This document shows positions 9,318 to 20,780 of a stretch of DNA of 64,000 nt, in pieces. A program made the translations under genes and the position numbers. A model generated the notes under the pieces. The model was not told the origin of the DNA and searched no databases. It worked only from the letters and a program-made list of their open reading frames with translations. Position 1 is the first letter of the stretch. Each line of letters starts with the position of its first letter. The stretch is taken from assembly GCF_011397635.1 (NCBI RefSeq), contig NC_064771.1, forward strand, positions 18,415,379 through 18,479,378, given 5' to 3'. This stretch comes from Epinephelus fuscoguttatus. Its lineage: Eukaryota; Chordata; Actinopteri; Perciformes; Serranidae.

Positions 9318-12300
9318 CTAAACCTCGCATCTGCAGCTGGCCGGTGCCGTGCAGGTCAGACCAAAGCAGTAACATTTGCATCGACCGCAGCATTCCGACT
9401 TGCATCCACACTTGGTCAGCTGCTGGCAACTCTCTGCAATGGGGGGGAGCTCTGTCCAAACAATCTGCCATAGATCTCCTTTCTTGGTCCAGCCCCAGTT
9501 GGCAGGAGTCTGTGTTTCTGGTTGACGTTTTGTTGACTGACTCCAGATGCAGCCCGCCTGGTAGGCAGCACGCTTCACATGCTGCTTCAGCGCTGATTGG
9601 GTCAGAGGAATGGCTTCATACGGCCTCTGCTTCCGAGCAAACATGTCCAACCTCGCATCATCGACACCTTCAGCTGTGCTGGATCTGTCGTACATCATGA
9701 CCACGAACTTCTCCAAGGTCTTCAGGTCTTCATTATCCACTACCGGTGGATACTGGCTGAGTTTGCTGAAGACACCGGAAGCCTCATCACAAACAGCCCA
9801 GGTTTGCCAAGCAGACTTTTTCCCTTTGCCACGGAATGCTGAAACGACATCGCAGCCAGTGAAGGCATGGAAGAAAAGCATCCCTTTGCTCTTTTCTGCA
9901 AGAGTGCAACACAAGTCATGTACAGGAACCCACTTCAGGTTCTGTCGTTGCCCAAAGGCAATCCACAACTGCTGCAGACCAAGCTCTTGAAGTGTCTGCA
10001 GAACACTGACTGCGATGACAACATCTATATCGTTGGCTTTGATCATGATGACCTTGCTGCCTGCTTCTGTTGCATGCCTGGCATGCACAAAGATCCTTGT
10101 GTCAGCTTCTTCATGACTGCATGGTGCCACCCCAGCCAGATTGATAGTGTGGTTGCTGACAGCATCCTCTTCCTTGGTCACAATGACCACATTTGGTGTG
10201 GCCATACATGCTATCTTATCAGCCAGAAAGTTAAACAGCTCGGCTTTGTTGTCATTTTCTCTCAGGAAGTTTTGCCATTTTGGGGGAATTTTGCCCAAAC
10301 CTGTCACCCTGCGTCTCACCCCGCTTCCTCGCTTTGATCTAGTTTCAGTTTTCAGACTAGATGGTCTGTAAACATCAAATACAATGTCTGTTCTCTTGTA
10401 CTTGGTAGAGTATGCTTGTATTGCAGGAAGGAAATCGAGAATTGCATACTCTTCAAATGTCTTTGAACTCCGTGGGGGCAGACTGTTCACCAACGCTGCA
10501 CCATCAATGATGATGGTGTCGGCGTACGGCTCTGCCTCCGGGGTTGTAACTTGGTTCTCAAGAATGGTAGTGAGGTGGGATTTCTGACAGGTGTGGAGCT
10601 TTCCACCATCACTGAGGGCAGCAGGATGTGACTGGTTCTCATGACGGAAGAATTCCTTCAAGTCACACTCTCTGCTCTGGCATGATATGAACAGCTTGGA
10701 GAACAGTTGACAGTCTTCCTTCAGCACTTTTTGCTTTGAAGAGTCAGCAGAAGCTGGTACCTGCTGGAAGAAGTCAAGCCTATTCTTCTTGATTGGTTCA
10801 TAGAAGGTGGATTCTTCTTCCCCTCCCAGTCCCTTCATAAACTCCTGGAAACGGACCTTGCCTTTCTCAAGGTGTGTGCCAACCAGCTCAGCGGCAGTGG
10901 GGTGAGCAATATCCCTTGTATCAAGCGAAAGCAGGTCCTGACTCTCCTCCTGGAAAGGATTGCCCATATCTTTCATGGCTTGAGAGAGCTTTTCTACTTT
11001 CTCAAGGAACACTCTTTGTGCTCGTTCAGTCTCCTCATGGTGGCTGGTGTGCGTAGTGCCCTCTTTGGTCCCACATGCTTCCTCATACTGTGCAACCAAG
11101 TGACTGACTTCAGGACCAGCTATCATCCACCGTCTCAGTGCTGATGGGTCTTCAGTGACGCCAATCGCACCTCCATCTGCCTTGATGACAGCATTAGCCT
11201 GCTCATGAGCTTGGTCAATAGCCATTGCTGAGAATTGTCGGCTTGATTTGTGTACAACAAAGTTTCCATTCTGGAACTCCTGAGCCAGCTGAGGATGCTT
11301 CTGTCCCAGGGTAACCATGTCTCTGTAGTGGATCGGAAGCCACCGTGCATAGTTTACATTGTTGTTCGCAAAGAAGTACGGTATGATCTCAGCCAGTGAC
11401 TGACAGTACAGGGAGAAGTTGGCTTCCCTGAATGATCGGATCAACAAGAGGATCACCAGTTCCATGGACAGCACCATATGCCAGAAATGAAACTGGGGAC
11501 TTTGCAGTTTGCGCTGCTCACACCAAGCTTCGAAGCTAGGCCCCTCTTCGGGTTGTTCATCTGTCTCTTTCGAGTAGTCCGTGTGAGCTGCCTTCAGAAG
11601 CTTGTACAGACTGCATGCTGTTATCTGGTGCATCTGTCGTGTCCTAGTGATGTTCGAAGCTGTCAGAAACGAATCTGCTGTCCCAGGAGATGCTAACCCT
11701 GCCTCCAAGAGGGTTCCTGTCCAACCACTGTCCTGGAGTAGAGTTCCAATGGACTTCAGTGCCGCCATCTCAATATGCAAGCCTCCAAACATTATGACAA
11801 ACTTGTCCTCACAGATTTCAGGCCAGTGCCACTGGACCTGCTTGGCTACTGCATATATTGGCTGGTCAGCAGCAATGACAGGCACCTGACCGGGGTTCAG
11901 TAATGTCACTATCTCCTTGATCTTGTCCATCACATGCTTGACTGTAGCAACAGAGTGGGCCTGATCTCGCAGCAGAGGCAAAAGTGATGTAATGCTGATC
12001 TCAAATGGTTTTCCTCGCTTCTGTGAAGCATGGTAGGCTGACCAAGTCACATCCACTGGCCCATCTGTCACAGTGACTTATTCCAGCCACTCGTACTCCA
12101 TTGCCAGTTGTGGCCTCACCAAACTGGTGTCTGGATGTGACACACCACCCTGGGGAGGAGAGGGTTTCTTCTTAGTGAAGAAGGCCGGTTGGACATTGGT
12201 GAAGGAGTCTGGAAGTTCTGGAACAGTCTTCACTTTCTCTTCTCTGAACTTCAGCTGTCCACGTTCTTCACCTTTGTCTTCTTTGGTTGGGTGCTGGAAA

Positions 12301-13781
12301 ACAGAGACACTGGTTCCATGGAAAGAAGTCGTCGCTGTTGTTGCAGTGGGATTGTGGTCTATGTTGTCCATGGCTGATGTGGTGAACAGTCCTTTTCGCA
12401 GAACTGGTGGACAGACCACCCCATCCTCCACGCACTTGCTGACTGTTGCGTCTCCCAGCTGTGTAGATATTTCTAGCACCCTGTCGTATGAAATGCTGAT
12501 GCCATGCTCGTGAAGCATTTCCACCAACTTTCTCTTTCTGGTCTTTGCAGACGGACATCCCCATGTAAACAGGGAATGGGGTCTCTCTGTTTTTAGAGTG
12601 TCTGTGAGTTGCAGCTCCTTCTTTGTACCTCGTGTAGCAGTTGTACTGAAGCAGCTGAGCAATTGCTAGATCTGTCTTTGATGTGCCAAACCTCAGTTGA
12701 GATTTGATGTCCGCTCCATGTTCAAGCATGGCCACAAACTGAAGAAGAGTGACTGGAATGGCCTCCTCAATGCAGCCCTCATGGAAGGTTCCATCAAATG
12801 TGGACTTGTGGTTCAGCATATGTCTTCGCAAGATGTTAGCTACTTTGCCAAGGATAATAGCTTCACTATAATAGTCAGAAGCTTCTGACAAGACAAAGCC
12901 CACATCTTTCTGGAAAGCCAGAAGAACATCTCTTCCCTGCTTGTGAGCTTCCAACTCAGGTATTTCTGACAGCAGTTTTTCCTTCAGTCTTGAGGAGTTG
13001 ACAGCAGGTGCATCAACACCCAGCTGTTCCAGGCGCTGGGCATACAGGTGAGCTATGTCTGCAAGGCGGAAGACTGCAGGACCCTCACCAGATCTGGTGG
13101 TCTCCACTAGATACGTGACTAGCTCAGAGAATGCCTGTGGGTGGGCATCCTCTTCGGATGCACGTTCCTTTTCCAGTCTCTTGGTGGCTCTGATGTATGA
13201 CCTCTCTCTATTGTACAGGTCTGTCAAGCATGCAACATGGTATTGGAACTCCTGTGCAATAGCATCTCCACCGCTTAGTCTTGCAAGAAGTTTTCCATCA
13301 TTTAAAATTTTTGCACATTCATTAACTCTCTTATTGAGAGTCATTGTCATAACCTGTCTTGTGAGTTCAGAGGATGGGGCTTCTTTGTCACATATGAAAC
13401 ACATTTGGCCTTTAAAGCTGGTTCTACGCAGCTTGGTCTGGCATTCCACTGGATGAGCACTCTCTGCTCTTCTTTTTGCGGCTCTCTCCAGTTTTGTGTT
13501 GTTGAACATAAGGCAACAACTTTGGTGATACTGCGCCTTGTTCCTCCTCAGAGTTTCTTCAATGCCACAGCCATCATCAAGTCTGGCTGGATCCAGAACA
13601 ATAGGCATATCATTAATTGCATGAAAGAGGGAATATTAGTCGCAATCATAGTGTAGCCATCATGTTGTTGTGGTTGTTGTGCACGTGGTGACTTGAGCTC
13701 TTCACCATTATTCTTTTGGCAAAGACAACACATGCTCCAGTCTGTCCGGAATTTAGACGGTCCTGGATCTGTATTGGCCAT
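9318..13781 (-). pseudogene. Transposase with XPG/FEN-like nuclease region, broken by two frameshifts and a stop
   Basis: One gene of about 1,490 codons reads leftward from the ATG at 13,781. The reading frame shifts near 13,615 and near 12,550, and TAA at 12,078-12,080 interrupts it; the remaining 9,318-12,077 stays open. The N-terminus has Cys/His pairs typical of zinc binding (MCCLCQKN, YHQSC, CFICDK with YHVAC). The middle contains FGGLHIEMAALKS and MAIDQAHEQANAVIKADGG, which I take to be the transposase core. Near 10,520-9,835 comes an XPG/FEN-like nuclease pattern: IIIDGAAL, a basic arch-like stretch, CSHEEADTRIF, IKANDIDVV and FHAFTGCDVVSAFRGKGK. The last resembles the GCD...GIG helix-hairpin part of FEN1 relatives. 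The C-terminus is a Cys cluster (KCGCKSECCGRCKCYC) like a CXC domain. It is the only gene of the transposon. Domain names are by motif recognition, not search. Confidence 0.8.
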
Positions 13782-14079
13782 CTTGGTGAATGGTAATCAA
13801 GGTATCACAGTATGACAATTATCTGTATTCAGTGAATCAAGGCCGAGGGGTTATCCTTTTACCACCTTGCACAATGGGCAGTCATGCACAATAAGGTATG
13901 GGATACGACTAGGTTCGGGGATAAAAATATATGACCTACACCTAGCCCGATCGTTCATCCAGTATCATTTAAGTCCCGTGCGATCTGTACACCATCCGGG
14001 TAAGTCCATGAACAAGTCATGTTAGCCCCCTTACCCTTGGCTCGGCTCTCCCGCGCTGGCACACCCTGTCAATTCAGGC

Positions 14080-14316
14080 ACGGCTGGCTAACTAAACATT
14101 TATGTTAAACTACATGTAATCAACACTAGCTAACTGATGCAGGGCTTGTTAGACAGCATTTGGGACACTAAAGTCATTATTTAGCTACAGCAAACTAATT
14201 ATTTAGCTGATACTGAACCCCATGCTGAGTTTCACAGCAGCGGTGCCACCAGTGTGCCCTGGCTGTGCTTTGACATCCGCTCTGTTGACCCCCACCACCA
14301 CCACCACCACCACACA

Positions 14317-14379
<63 letters not shown>

Positions 14380-14784
14380 ATGCATTGTGTCATGTCTAGC
14401 TTGGAAGCCTTGCACAGGAAGATGCTATACATACTAAACTGAACCTCTAAATTAGCAGAATATTAGGATTTTGGGACTGATATATGGTACAAGGAAGCCA
14501 GTGAGTGAGTCCAAGGGTCCAAATTCAGATTCTACATAGTGAAAAGTGTATGATTTGACACCAATATCATTCAAATAGGATAAGTCTATGCGATTTTATT
14601 GCGAAATGCAGTATTACTGTATATTCAATGGCGGCCATCTTGAAAAATGGCTGCCATCATGAATTTTTAGGTGGCTAACGGGTTTTATCAAAAGAGCAAT
14701 CCCCAAGGAGTATGTGTGCCAATTTTGGTGCTTGTTTCCACAAGTGAATGATTCTTCTGTAATTTGCAGTTATCTGCCCCACTA
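14080..14784 (-). repeat. Right terminal inverted repeat, interrupted
   Basis: Complement of the left TIR. Bases 14,475-14,784 match the outer part and 14,085-14,160 the inner part. The two are separated by about 310 bp that include a (CAC)n and a (CA)n tract, inserted or expanded within this arm. Confidence 0.8.
14290..14376. repeat. (CAC)n then (CA)n microsatellite
   Basis: Compound repeat inside the interrupted right TIR of the transposon. Short open frames read from it on both strands are artefacts of the repeat. Confidence 0.95.
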
Positions 14785-15060
14785 ATATGCATAACAACAG
14801 ACACAAGGTGGCACCAGAGTTCCAGCTGCTTCTTCAACTCCTTCTAATTTGTGTCACATTTGATTCTGTTACAGTTACTTGTTCACATCACATGGCTTTT
14901 TGATGTGGAGCTTCATTGAACCTCTGCCACTCAAACAAAATGCTGACATTTAATACGCTTAAATATGGATGTTATGTTTTACTATTAACCATCACTATAC
15001 AGTTAAATTATTCCAGGGGAAGCTAATGCACTTGTGTTAATGAGTTTGGCTGTGTTGAAG
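14785..15060 (-). pseudogene. Rest of intron 1 of protease relic C
   Basis: Aligns with 30,880-31,175 in copy A: GGTGGCACCAGAGTTCCA, CTTCTTCAACTCCTTCT, ATGGCTTT and TGTGTTAATGAGTTTGGCT-type blocks. Similarity stops at about 15,060, and no signal-peptide exon follows. It shows that the transposon inserted into intron 1. Confidence 0.75.
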
Positions 15061-15789
15061 ATCTGTTTTGTACTCCGGATATGCATCTGCAAATCAAATC
15101 TGCAAATGCATCCGGTTTGCAGTGACACAAACCACGCACTGACCTCTACAATACAGAGAGGCTGAGAGGCGTAATGTAAAAAAAACAGTAAAATTACATT
15201 TTTGAATTTTGACTCTAGCAACACTAAATTTGGAACAAAGCCTTGTGGGACTGAGATACACATTTGCACTATAAAAATGCAGGATTGGTCAAACAATATG
15301 GCAGCCCGCCAGTCTTTGTAAAGGGGCGAGGCTTAAAGGAATTTGGACATAACTCATCAATGATTTGTCCAGTCATCAAAAATCTTGGCAAATATCTTCA
15401 TGACGTGTTGGGGAATAGGCCTACCAAAACATTTTGAGCCCCATCCATAGGGGATGCCACAAATGGCAAACAAGTGTACCTCAGTTGGTGAATAAAACTC
15501 AAATCTATGAGAATAAAGTCGTACATCTACAAGATTTTTTTTTACATGGCCCTAATCCTAATAAAATATATTAGAACTTTTTTCTTTTTTTTTTGAAAAA
15601 GCTATTAACCCATCACCATTAACAGAAGACTTCATTAAGAATGTGCTAATTAATATTAGCAGTTTATTTTTCTTTTCATGTTTTTGGTTTCAAAAAGTAG
15701 CTTAACAGCCAAAGAGCCTCTATATTGCCCCCCCTCTATTTTCACGAAATGGTTCGGTCCTGCACCTGGCGCACATGGTAATCGGTTAA
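15060..15789. other. Non-coding, diverged repeat
   Basis: Bases 15,195-15,440 loosely resemble 18,640-18,800 and 20,640-20,790 (a TTTTGACTCTA block, then an AACA(A)TATGGC/ACATGGC block and CATAACTC). No gene is visible. Confidence 0.4.
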
Positions 15790-16070
15790 CCAAGGTGAAG
15801 TTAGTTTGAGGTTGGATATTCGACAGACAATCATTTTGGGTTCAACAGTGCTTTCTGCCTCCTTCTCATAGGCAGAAAACCAATGGATTTTGCTTAAAGA
15901 ATTTCGTATAAAATAGAAAGAGCATGAACCCCATTTATAAGGAGGTGTGCCTTATTAGCCCTACTCTATGTTGCTCATTATTTTCTGCCTATGAGAGGTA
16001 GGTGGAAATCACTGTTGAACCCAGAACGAATATCCGTCGAATATCCAACGTCAAACTAACTTCACCTTGG
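15790..16070. mobile_element. 281-bp MITE with about 60-bp TIRs
   Basis: The left arm CCAAGGTGAAGTTAGTTTGA continues through TTGGATATTCGACAG to TTGGGTTCAACAGTG. The right arm is its complement and ends TCAAACTAACTTCACCTTGG. The centre carries a second inverted pair around CTGCCTCCTTCTCATAGGCAG. The transcript could form a long hairpin. No open frame. Confidence 0.8.
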
Positions 16071-16429
16071 CAATCTACTACAGAGAGGAGGGAAGCGTGC
16101 CGGGGAAGCTGAACCTCGTGTCTCGGCCTCCAAAGGCAACCTTTGGGTAGAAGAAATGAAAAGAAAGACAGCAGAGAGACAAGAAAGGCTGACAGTATGT
16201 CACCCAATCTTTTACACAGACAGGTGGGTCACCATGAGTGGTGGAAATTAACCTGTTTACTCCATAGTGAATTAGACGATGTTTGCTCCCCTAACTGTTA
16301 ATATCTTAACAGACGATTCTGAGTGCTACATTTTGCTCCTCTTTAAGCCTCCATTTAATCATTACCGTCAAACTTCTAGCAAACTACTGGTATTAAATCA
16401 GTTGAGGAAGGAGGTGAGCAGCATACTGT

Positions 16430-17180
16430 CACATTTTGCATATGATGTTATTATCAGTGGTGGAAGTAAAACTACTACAGTCTAAAAATACTCCATTATA
16501 AGAAAAAGTCCTGGATTCAGAATGTTCAGAAGTATTTTCAGCAAAATGTACTCAAAGTATCAAAAGTAAAAAGTACTCAGTATGCAGAATGGCTCCTTTC
16601 AGAGTATCATAATCACAGAAATATCATTCCTAGGATCATAACATGGGCTCTTTAGGTTATGATAAAATATTAAATGATTCTGTTTATATGTAAGAGTATT
16701 TTAATGTTGTAATTTGTCAATTTTGAGCCACTTTCAGTAGTGTAATATTTTATCATATCACCTAAGTGGAAAATATATATATATTCATTTAAAAAAATTA
16801 CAATTAAGTATTAATGACAATTAAATACAATGGAGTAAAAAGTACAATATTGCAATGGTACAGTTATTTAAAGCTCTGAATCAGAGGCGGGGGGAAAAAT
16901 TGATACAGCGTAGTATCGCGATATTTTTGTGTGGCAGTATCATATCGTCACATTGCCATGTATCGACTTTTTTATTATATCAATTATTAATTTCACAAAT
17001 ACATATGAAACTAAAAACTTTGGAGACATAATTTACAGTTCAAAAAAAATAAAGAAATTGCAAAATATCACAGTATATTTTATTGCAACATATTTAAAAT
17101 TGCAATAGTGTTGAATCGTAACTTATGTATCCTAATGGTATCGTATCCTGGATCCTCTGATGATTCTCACCCCTAGTTTG
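16430..17180. repeat. Two degenerate hAT/MITE-like repeats
   Basis: Bases 16,455-16,880 begin CAGTGGTGGAAGTAAAACTA and have repeated AAAAGTAAAAAGTACTCA motifs, like fish hAT-type MITEs. Bases 16,885-17,180 hold the GCGTAGTATCGCGATATTTT block of another common fish repeat and end GATTCTCACCCCTAG, nearly complementary to a GGCGGGGGGAAAAAT start. Family assignment is tentative. Confidence 0.5.
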
Positions 17181-17202
17181 AATGGGTTGATTTGGTTCTG
17201 GG

Positions 17203-17393
17203 CAGTGGTGTAGTGGTGGTTGATGAGGTGTATACTACAAGGTAGATGGGTAGGTAACCGAGGTGGAAGTGGGTACGCTGTCCTGTGTATTCCAGTGGCT
17301 TTTTTGGCTCATAGGTGGGTATACTCTGGGCAGCCAGAAAAAAAAAGTGGGTATATCCCGTATATTTGGGTATATCCTCCACTACGCTACTTG
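17203..17393. mobile_element. hAT-type MITE, same family as 62,661-62,850
   Basis: Starts CAGTGGTGTAGTGGTGGTTG and ends with a degenerate complement, CCACTACGCTACTTG. Flanks GTTCTGGG (17,195-17,202) and GTTCTGGA (about 17,393-17,400) fit an 8-bp target duplication. It encodes nothing. Confidence 0.65.
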
Positions 17394-18266
17394 TTCTGGA
17401 GGTGTGGTTACAGTATTTGCACAGGATTCACATGGCTTGTGGTGGTGGGGTGAACTGTGATATCTTTTTATGGAGCCCAAAATCCCTGGTGGCGCCGCTG
17501 ATGGCGGAGCTTAGTTGGAAAAAGGCCATTACTCAAGTTTTCTTTGAGCAATCTTGATTAAACTGTTTGGAGAGAACCTGCACGCAATCCTGAACATACC
17601 AATCAAGTTTTGTTCACATGCCATAAATGGGGAGCAACTTTGAGTGTGCAGTTATTGAAATCCTGTATGCACTGTCATGACAAATCAAGTGTTTGTTTGG
17701 TCTCGCTCCTTCTTTAGACAAAATTAAACCAGCTCAAGTGACTTTACTCAGTTTTGTGATGCCCAAAGGCCACTCCTGTTGCTTGTGGCTTGAACCTGGG
17801 ACTGCCATTTATTTATTTTTAAATGAATCTAGTTTACATAAGCGCAATATAATCCTTTTAATTGTGGTTATGTAAGTTATATTCAAACTGAAATGACTGT
17901 GCATGCTGCCCCAATCTGTTAGTGTGACCTATTTGTTTGAACTGAAGCAAGACAGAAGAATGCACGAGGGGGAATTTCTGCAGAAGGAAGTATATCTGAT
18001 TGGAACAGTAATTTATTGTTTGTCCCTACTTGAATGCCAGATGCTGATCATTGTTACCACACCTTCATTCAGTTGCGTTTGCTGCTGAGACACTTGGCAA
18101 AGTGTTTAAAAGACGCATCCAACTTCCTGTTTGACTACTTTTAAAGAAAGTTCAGTTCCCATCGCTATTGCTTGTGATTGATATCAAACTCTAACATTAC
18201 ATATGTCTACTTATCAGGGAATTCACGATTCAAGAGTAATTCTATTTTATTCTTGTAATTAGGTAC

Positions 18267-18390
18267 GTTAACTGTGAGCTGGAACAAGCTAGAGACATGA
18301 AAGTTCCCACTGCAACCCAAAATGATGTCCTGATACTTCAACTTTATCCCATTTGGCCTGACAGAGGAGCTATAATTGACAGGTGAAAAA
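18267..18390 (-). other. Weak candidate exon, duplicated at 20,343-20,466
   Basis: On the minus strand a plausible acceptor (CAACATTTTCAG) precedes 124 nt open in one frame. They include SVRPNGIKLKYQDII and FQLTVN, then a GTACCT donor. The second unit holds the same frame with few changes. I do not recognise the product and see no neighbouring exons. Since the whole 1.3-kb block was duplicated, conservation of the frame proves little. Confidence 0.2.
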
Positions 18391-18439
18391 CTGAAAATGT
18401 TGACAGGCCACCCCCTCATACCGTGAGTCTGATTAAATT

Positions 18440-18545
18440 GAAATCCATCCATCCATTTTCATACGATTATCCGGGGGCAGCAGGCCAAGCAAAGCACCCC
18501 AAACATCCCTCTCTCCAGCATGTAGGACGCATATTCAGCTCAGTG
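18440..18545 (-). mobile_element. Rex3/RTE-like LINE 3'-end fragment
   Basis: CCATCCATCCATTTTCATAC leading into GGCCAAGCAAAGCACCCCA and CATCCCTCTCTCCAGC is the complement of the 3' end and (GGAT)n tail of the Rex3-like LINE seen at 27,612-28,290. The second unit has it at about 20,515-20,600. Confidence 0.6.
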
Positions 18546-18778
18546 TGCTCTACAGAAAAGCCTCTTGGACAGTTAAGGCCACCATGATGGAATCTTTGCC
18601 AATTTGCATTACATGAAAACAGTAGCCTAATATGAATAGACTTTTTTGGACTTTGACTCTATCAATACCAAATGTGCAACTGGGTTACACAATCCTACTG
18701 TAAATGAGCAAGATTGTTCAAAAAACATGGCCGCCTCCAATCCAAAACCCTCTGCTATCGGCATGGCACAGAAGGAAA

Positions 18779-20780
18779 TATGCCATTACTCAAGTTTTCT
18801 TTGAGCAATCTTGATTAAACTGTTTGGAGAGAACCTGCACGCAATCCTGAACATACCAATCAAGTTTCGTTCACATGCCATAAATGGCGAGCAACTTTGA
18901 GTGTGCAGTTATTGAAACCCTGTATGCACTGTAATGACAAATCAAGTGTTTGTTTGGTCTCACTCCTTTAGACAAAATTAAACCAGCTCAAGTGACTTTA
19001 CTCAGTTTTGTGATGCCCAAAGGCCACTCCTGTTGCTTGTGGCTTGAACCTGGGACTGCCATTTATTTATTTTTAAATGAATCTAGTTTACATAAGAGCA
19101 ATATAATCCTTTAATTGAGGTTATGTAAGTTACATTCAAACCAGTGGCGGCTGCTGGTCTTTCAAGGAGGGGAAGCTCATTTTCGGCCTACATCATAAAA
19201 TGTGTCCGTTTATTTATACGTAAATTCTACCCTCTGGGGCTGCTGCGTGAGGCTAGTGTGACCGCCTGTGTGTGCTTTGGGATGGTGGAGGGGCTCTCAG
19301 CACCCGCTGCTCGTTGGGGACAGTAACTGCAGAGCGACAGAAGTCAGAGTCTCCAAACACGAGTACAGTCTCCAATAACACCAGAACAAGATGCTAGATT
19401 TGTCGCTAGTCGTTTTTAACAAAGAAAAAGTCACTAAGAGGATTGGAAAAGTCTCCAGATCAACTCGGAACAACGGAATGAAACTTGAAAAATGCTCTGG
19501 TGGTTTATATTTCAAGATCGCTGATTCGCTCATTTCGCTGTCAATCAAAAAGGGATTCAGCCTCAGATAGATCATCCAATCATCATGCAGAAGCCCGGCG
19601 TCCAGGCCAGCCGAGGCCAGCCCACTGCCCCATAGACCCCCAGAGACGCTGAGCGTCCGATGGGCGGGACAAAACCGAGCATTTATCCAATGACTGTCTA
19701 GTTTCGCTGCAGTGGAACAACCCACTCTATGCTTCCCTATTGAAGTCTTTGGACGCTGAGCCTCCACTGTTTAATGCACTGTGACGCTACAGGAACGAAT
19801 GAGAAGAAGGTCGCGTCAGAGACCTGTGATCAGTAGCTGATTCTGAACAAAAGTTGAACGCGTTCTAGCGCATATTTAGTCAGTGACATGAAAACACAAG
19901 AGTACATATTTGACCACTTATTTTTTGACATTTTAGGGGAAGCTGAGCTTCCCTTGCAGTCTTAGAGCAATCGCCACTGATTGAAACCGAAATGACTGTG
20001 CATGCTGCCCCAATCTGTTAGTGTGACTTATTTGTTTGAACTGAAGCGAGACAGAAGAATGCACGAGGGGGAATTTCTGCAGAAGGAAGTATATCTGATT
20101 GGAACAGTAATTTATTGTTTGTCCCTACTTGAATGCCAGATGCTGATCATTGTTACCAGAGATACTTGGCAAAGTGTTTAAAAGACGCATCCAACTTCCT
20201 GTTTGACCTACTTTTAAAGAAAGTTCAGTTCCCAACACTATTGCTTATGATTGATATCAAACTCTAACATTACATATGTCTACTTATCAGGGAATTCACA
20301 ATTCAAGATTAATTCTATTTTATTCTTGTAATGTAAGGTACGTTAACTGTGAGCTGGAACAAGCTAGAGACTTGAAAGTTCCCACCGCAACCCAAAATGA
20401 TGTCCTGATACTTCAGTTTCATCCCATTTGGCCTGACAGAGGAGCTATAATTGACAGGTGAAAAACTGAAAATGTTGACAGGCCACCCCCTCATACCGTG
20501 AGTCTGATTAAATTGAAATCCATCCATCCATTTTCATACGATTATCCGGGGGCAGCAGGCCAAGCAAAGCACCCCAAACATCCCTCTCCCCAGCCTGTAG
20601 GACACATATTCAGTAGCCTAATATGAATAGACTTTTTTGGACTTTTACTCTATCAACAGCAAATGTGCAACTGGGTTACACAATCCTACTGTAAATGAGC
20701 AAGATTGTTCAAAAAACATGGCTGCCTCCAATCCAAAACCCTCTGCTATAGGCATGGCACAGAAGGAAATAGGCCATAAC
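18779..20780. repeat. 1.3-kb tandem duplication, unit 2 (with hAT insertion)
   Basis: Second copy of the 17,521-18,778 block, enlarged by an 838-bp hAT element at 19,142-19,979. There are small differences, such as loss of about 35 bp after ATCATTGTTACCA. Confidence 0.85.
19142..19979. mobile_element. 838-bp non-autonomous hAT element
   Basis: Starts CAGTGGCGGCTGCTGG and ends GCAATCGCCACTG, short imperfect TIRs of the hAT type. It is flanked by ATTCAAAC (19,134-19,141) and ATTGAAAC (19,980-19,987), an 8-bp duplication with one mismatch. Unit 1 of the tandem duplication shows the empty site at 17,881-17,888. The 156-codon open frame inside matches no known transposase. Confidence 0.85.

Larger units (their letters stand above)
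8616..14784 (-). mobile_element. 6.2-kb DNA transposon with long TIRs, XPG-nuclease type (Academ-like?)
   Basis: The ends are inverted copies beginning TAGTGGGGCAGATAACTG on the left (8,616) and its complement ending CCCCACTA at 14,784. The trinucleotide ATA flanks both ends (8,613-8,615 and 14,785-14,787), consistent with a 3-bp target duplication. Removing the element restores intron 1 sequence that aligns with 30,780-31,170. It carries one decayed gene on the minus strand. The long TIRs, 3-bp duplication and transposase with zinc-binding N-terminus, XPG/FEN-like region and Cys-rich C-terminus fit what I recall of the Academ superfamily, its XPG-bearing lineage. That name is an unverified recollection. 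Confidence 0.85.
17521..18778. repeat. 1.3-kb tandem duplication, unit 1
   Basis: The block starting GGCCATTACTCAAGTTTTCT recurs at 18,779. The two units match closely through ATCAAGTGTTTGTTTGGTCT, GGCCACTCCTGTTGCTTGTG, GGGGGAATTTCTGCAGAAGG and CCATCCATCCATTTTCATAC. Unit 1 lacks the hAT insertion present in unit 2. Confidence 0.85.

Noticed and set aside
14195-14442. Several open frames rich in Cys/Val or His/Thr
   Set aside because: Translations of (CA)n and (CAC)n microsatellites.
8616-14784. Assignment of the large transposon to CACTA (EnSpm)
   Set aside because: The termini read TAGTG...CACTA, the reverse of the CACTA rule, and the gene carries XPG-like and CXC-like regions not expected there.
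19297-19767. 156-codon minus-strand frame
   Set aside because: Contained wholly within the 838-bp hAT element and shows no transposase motif.
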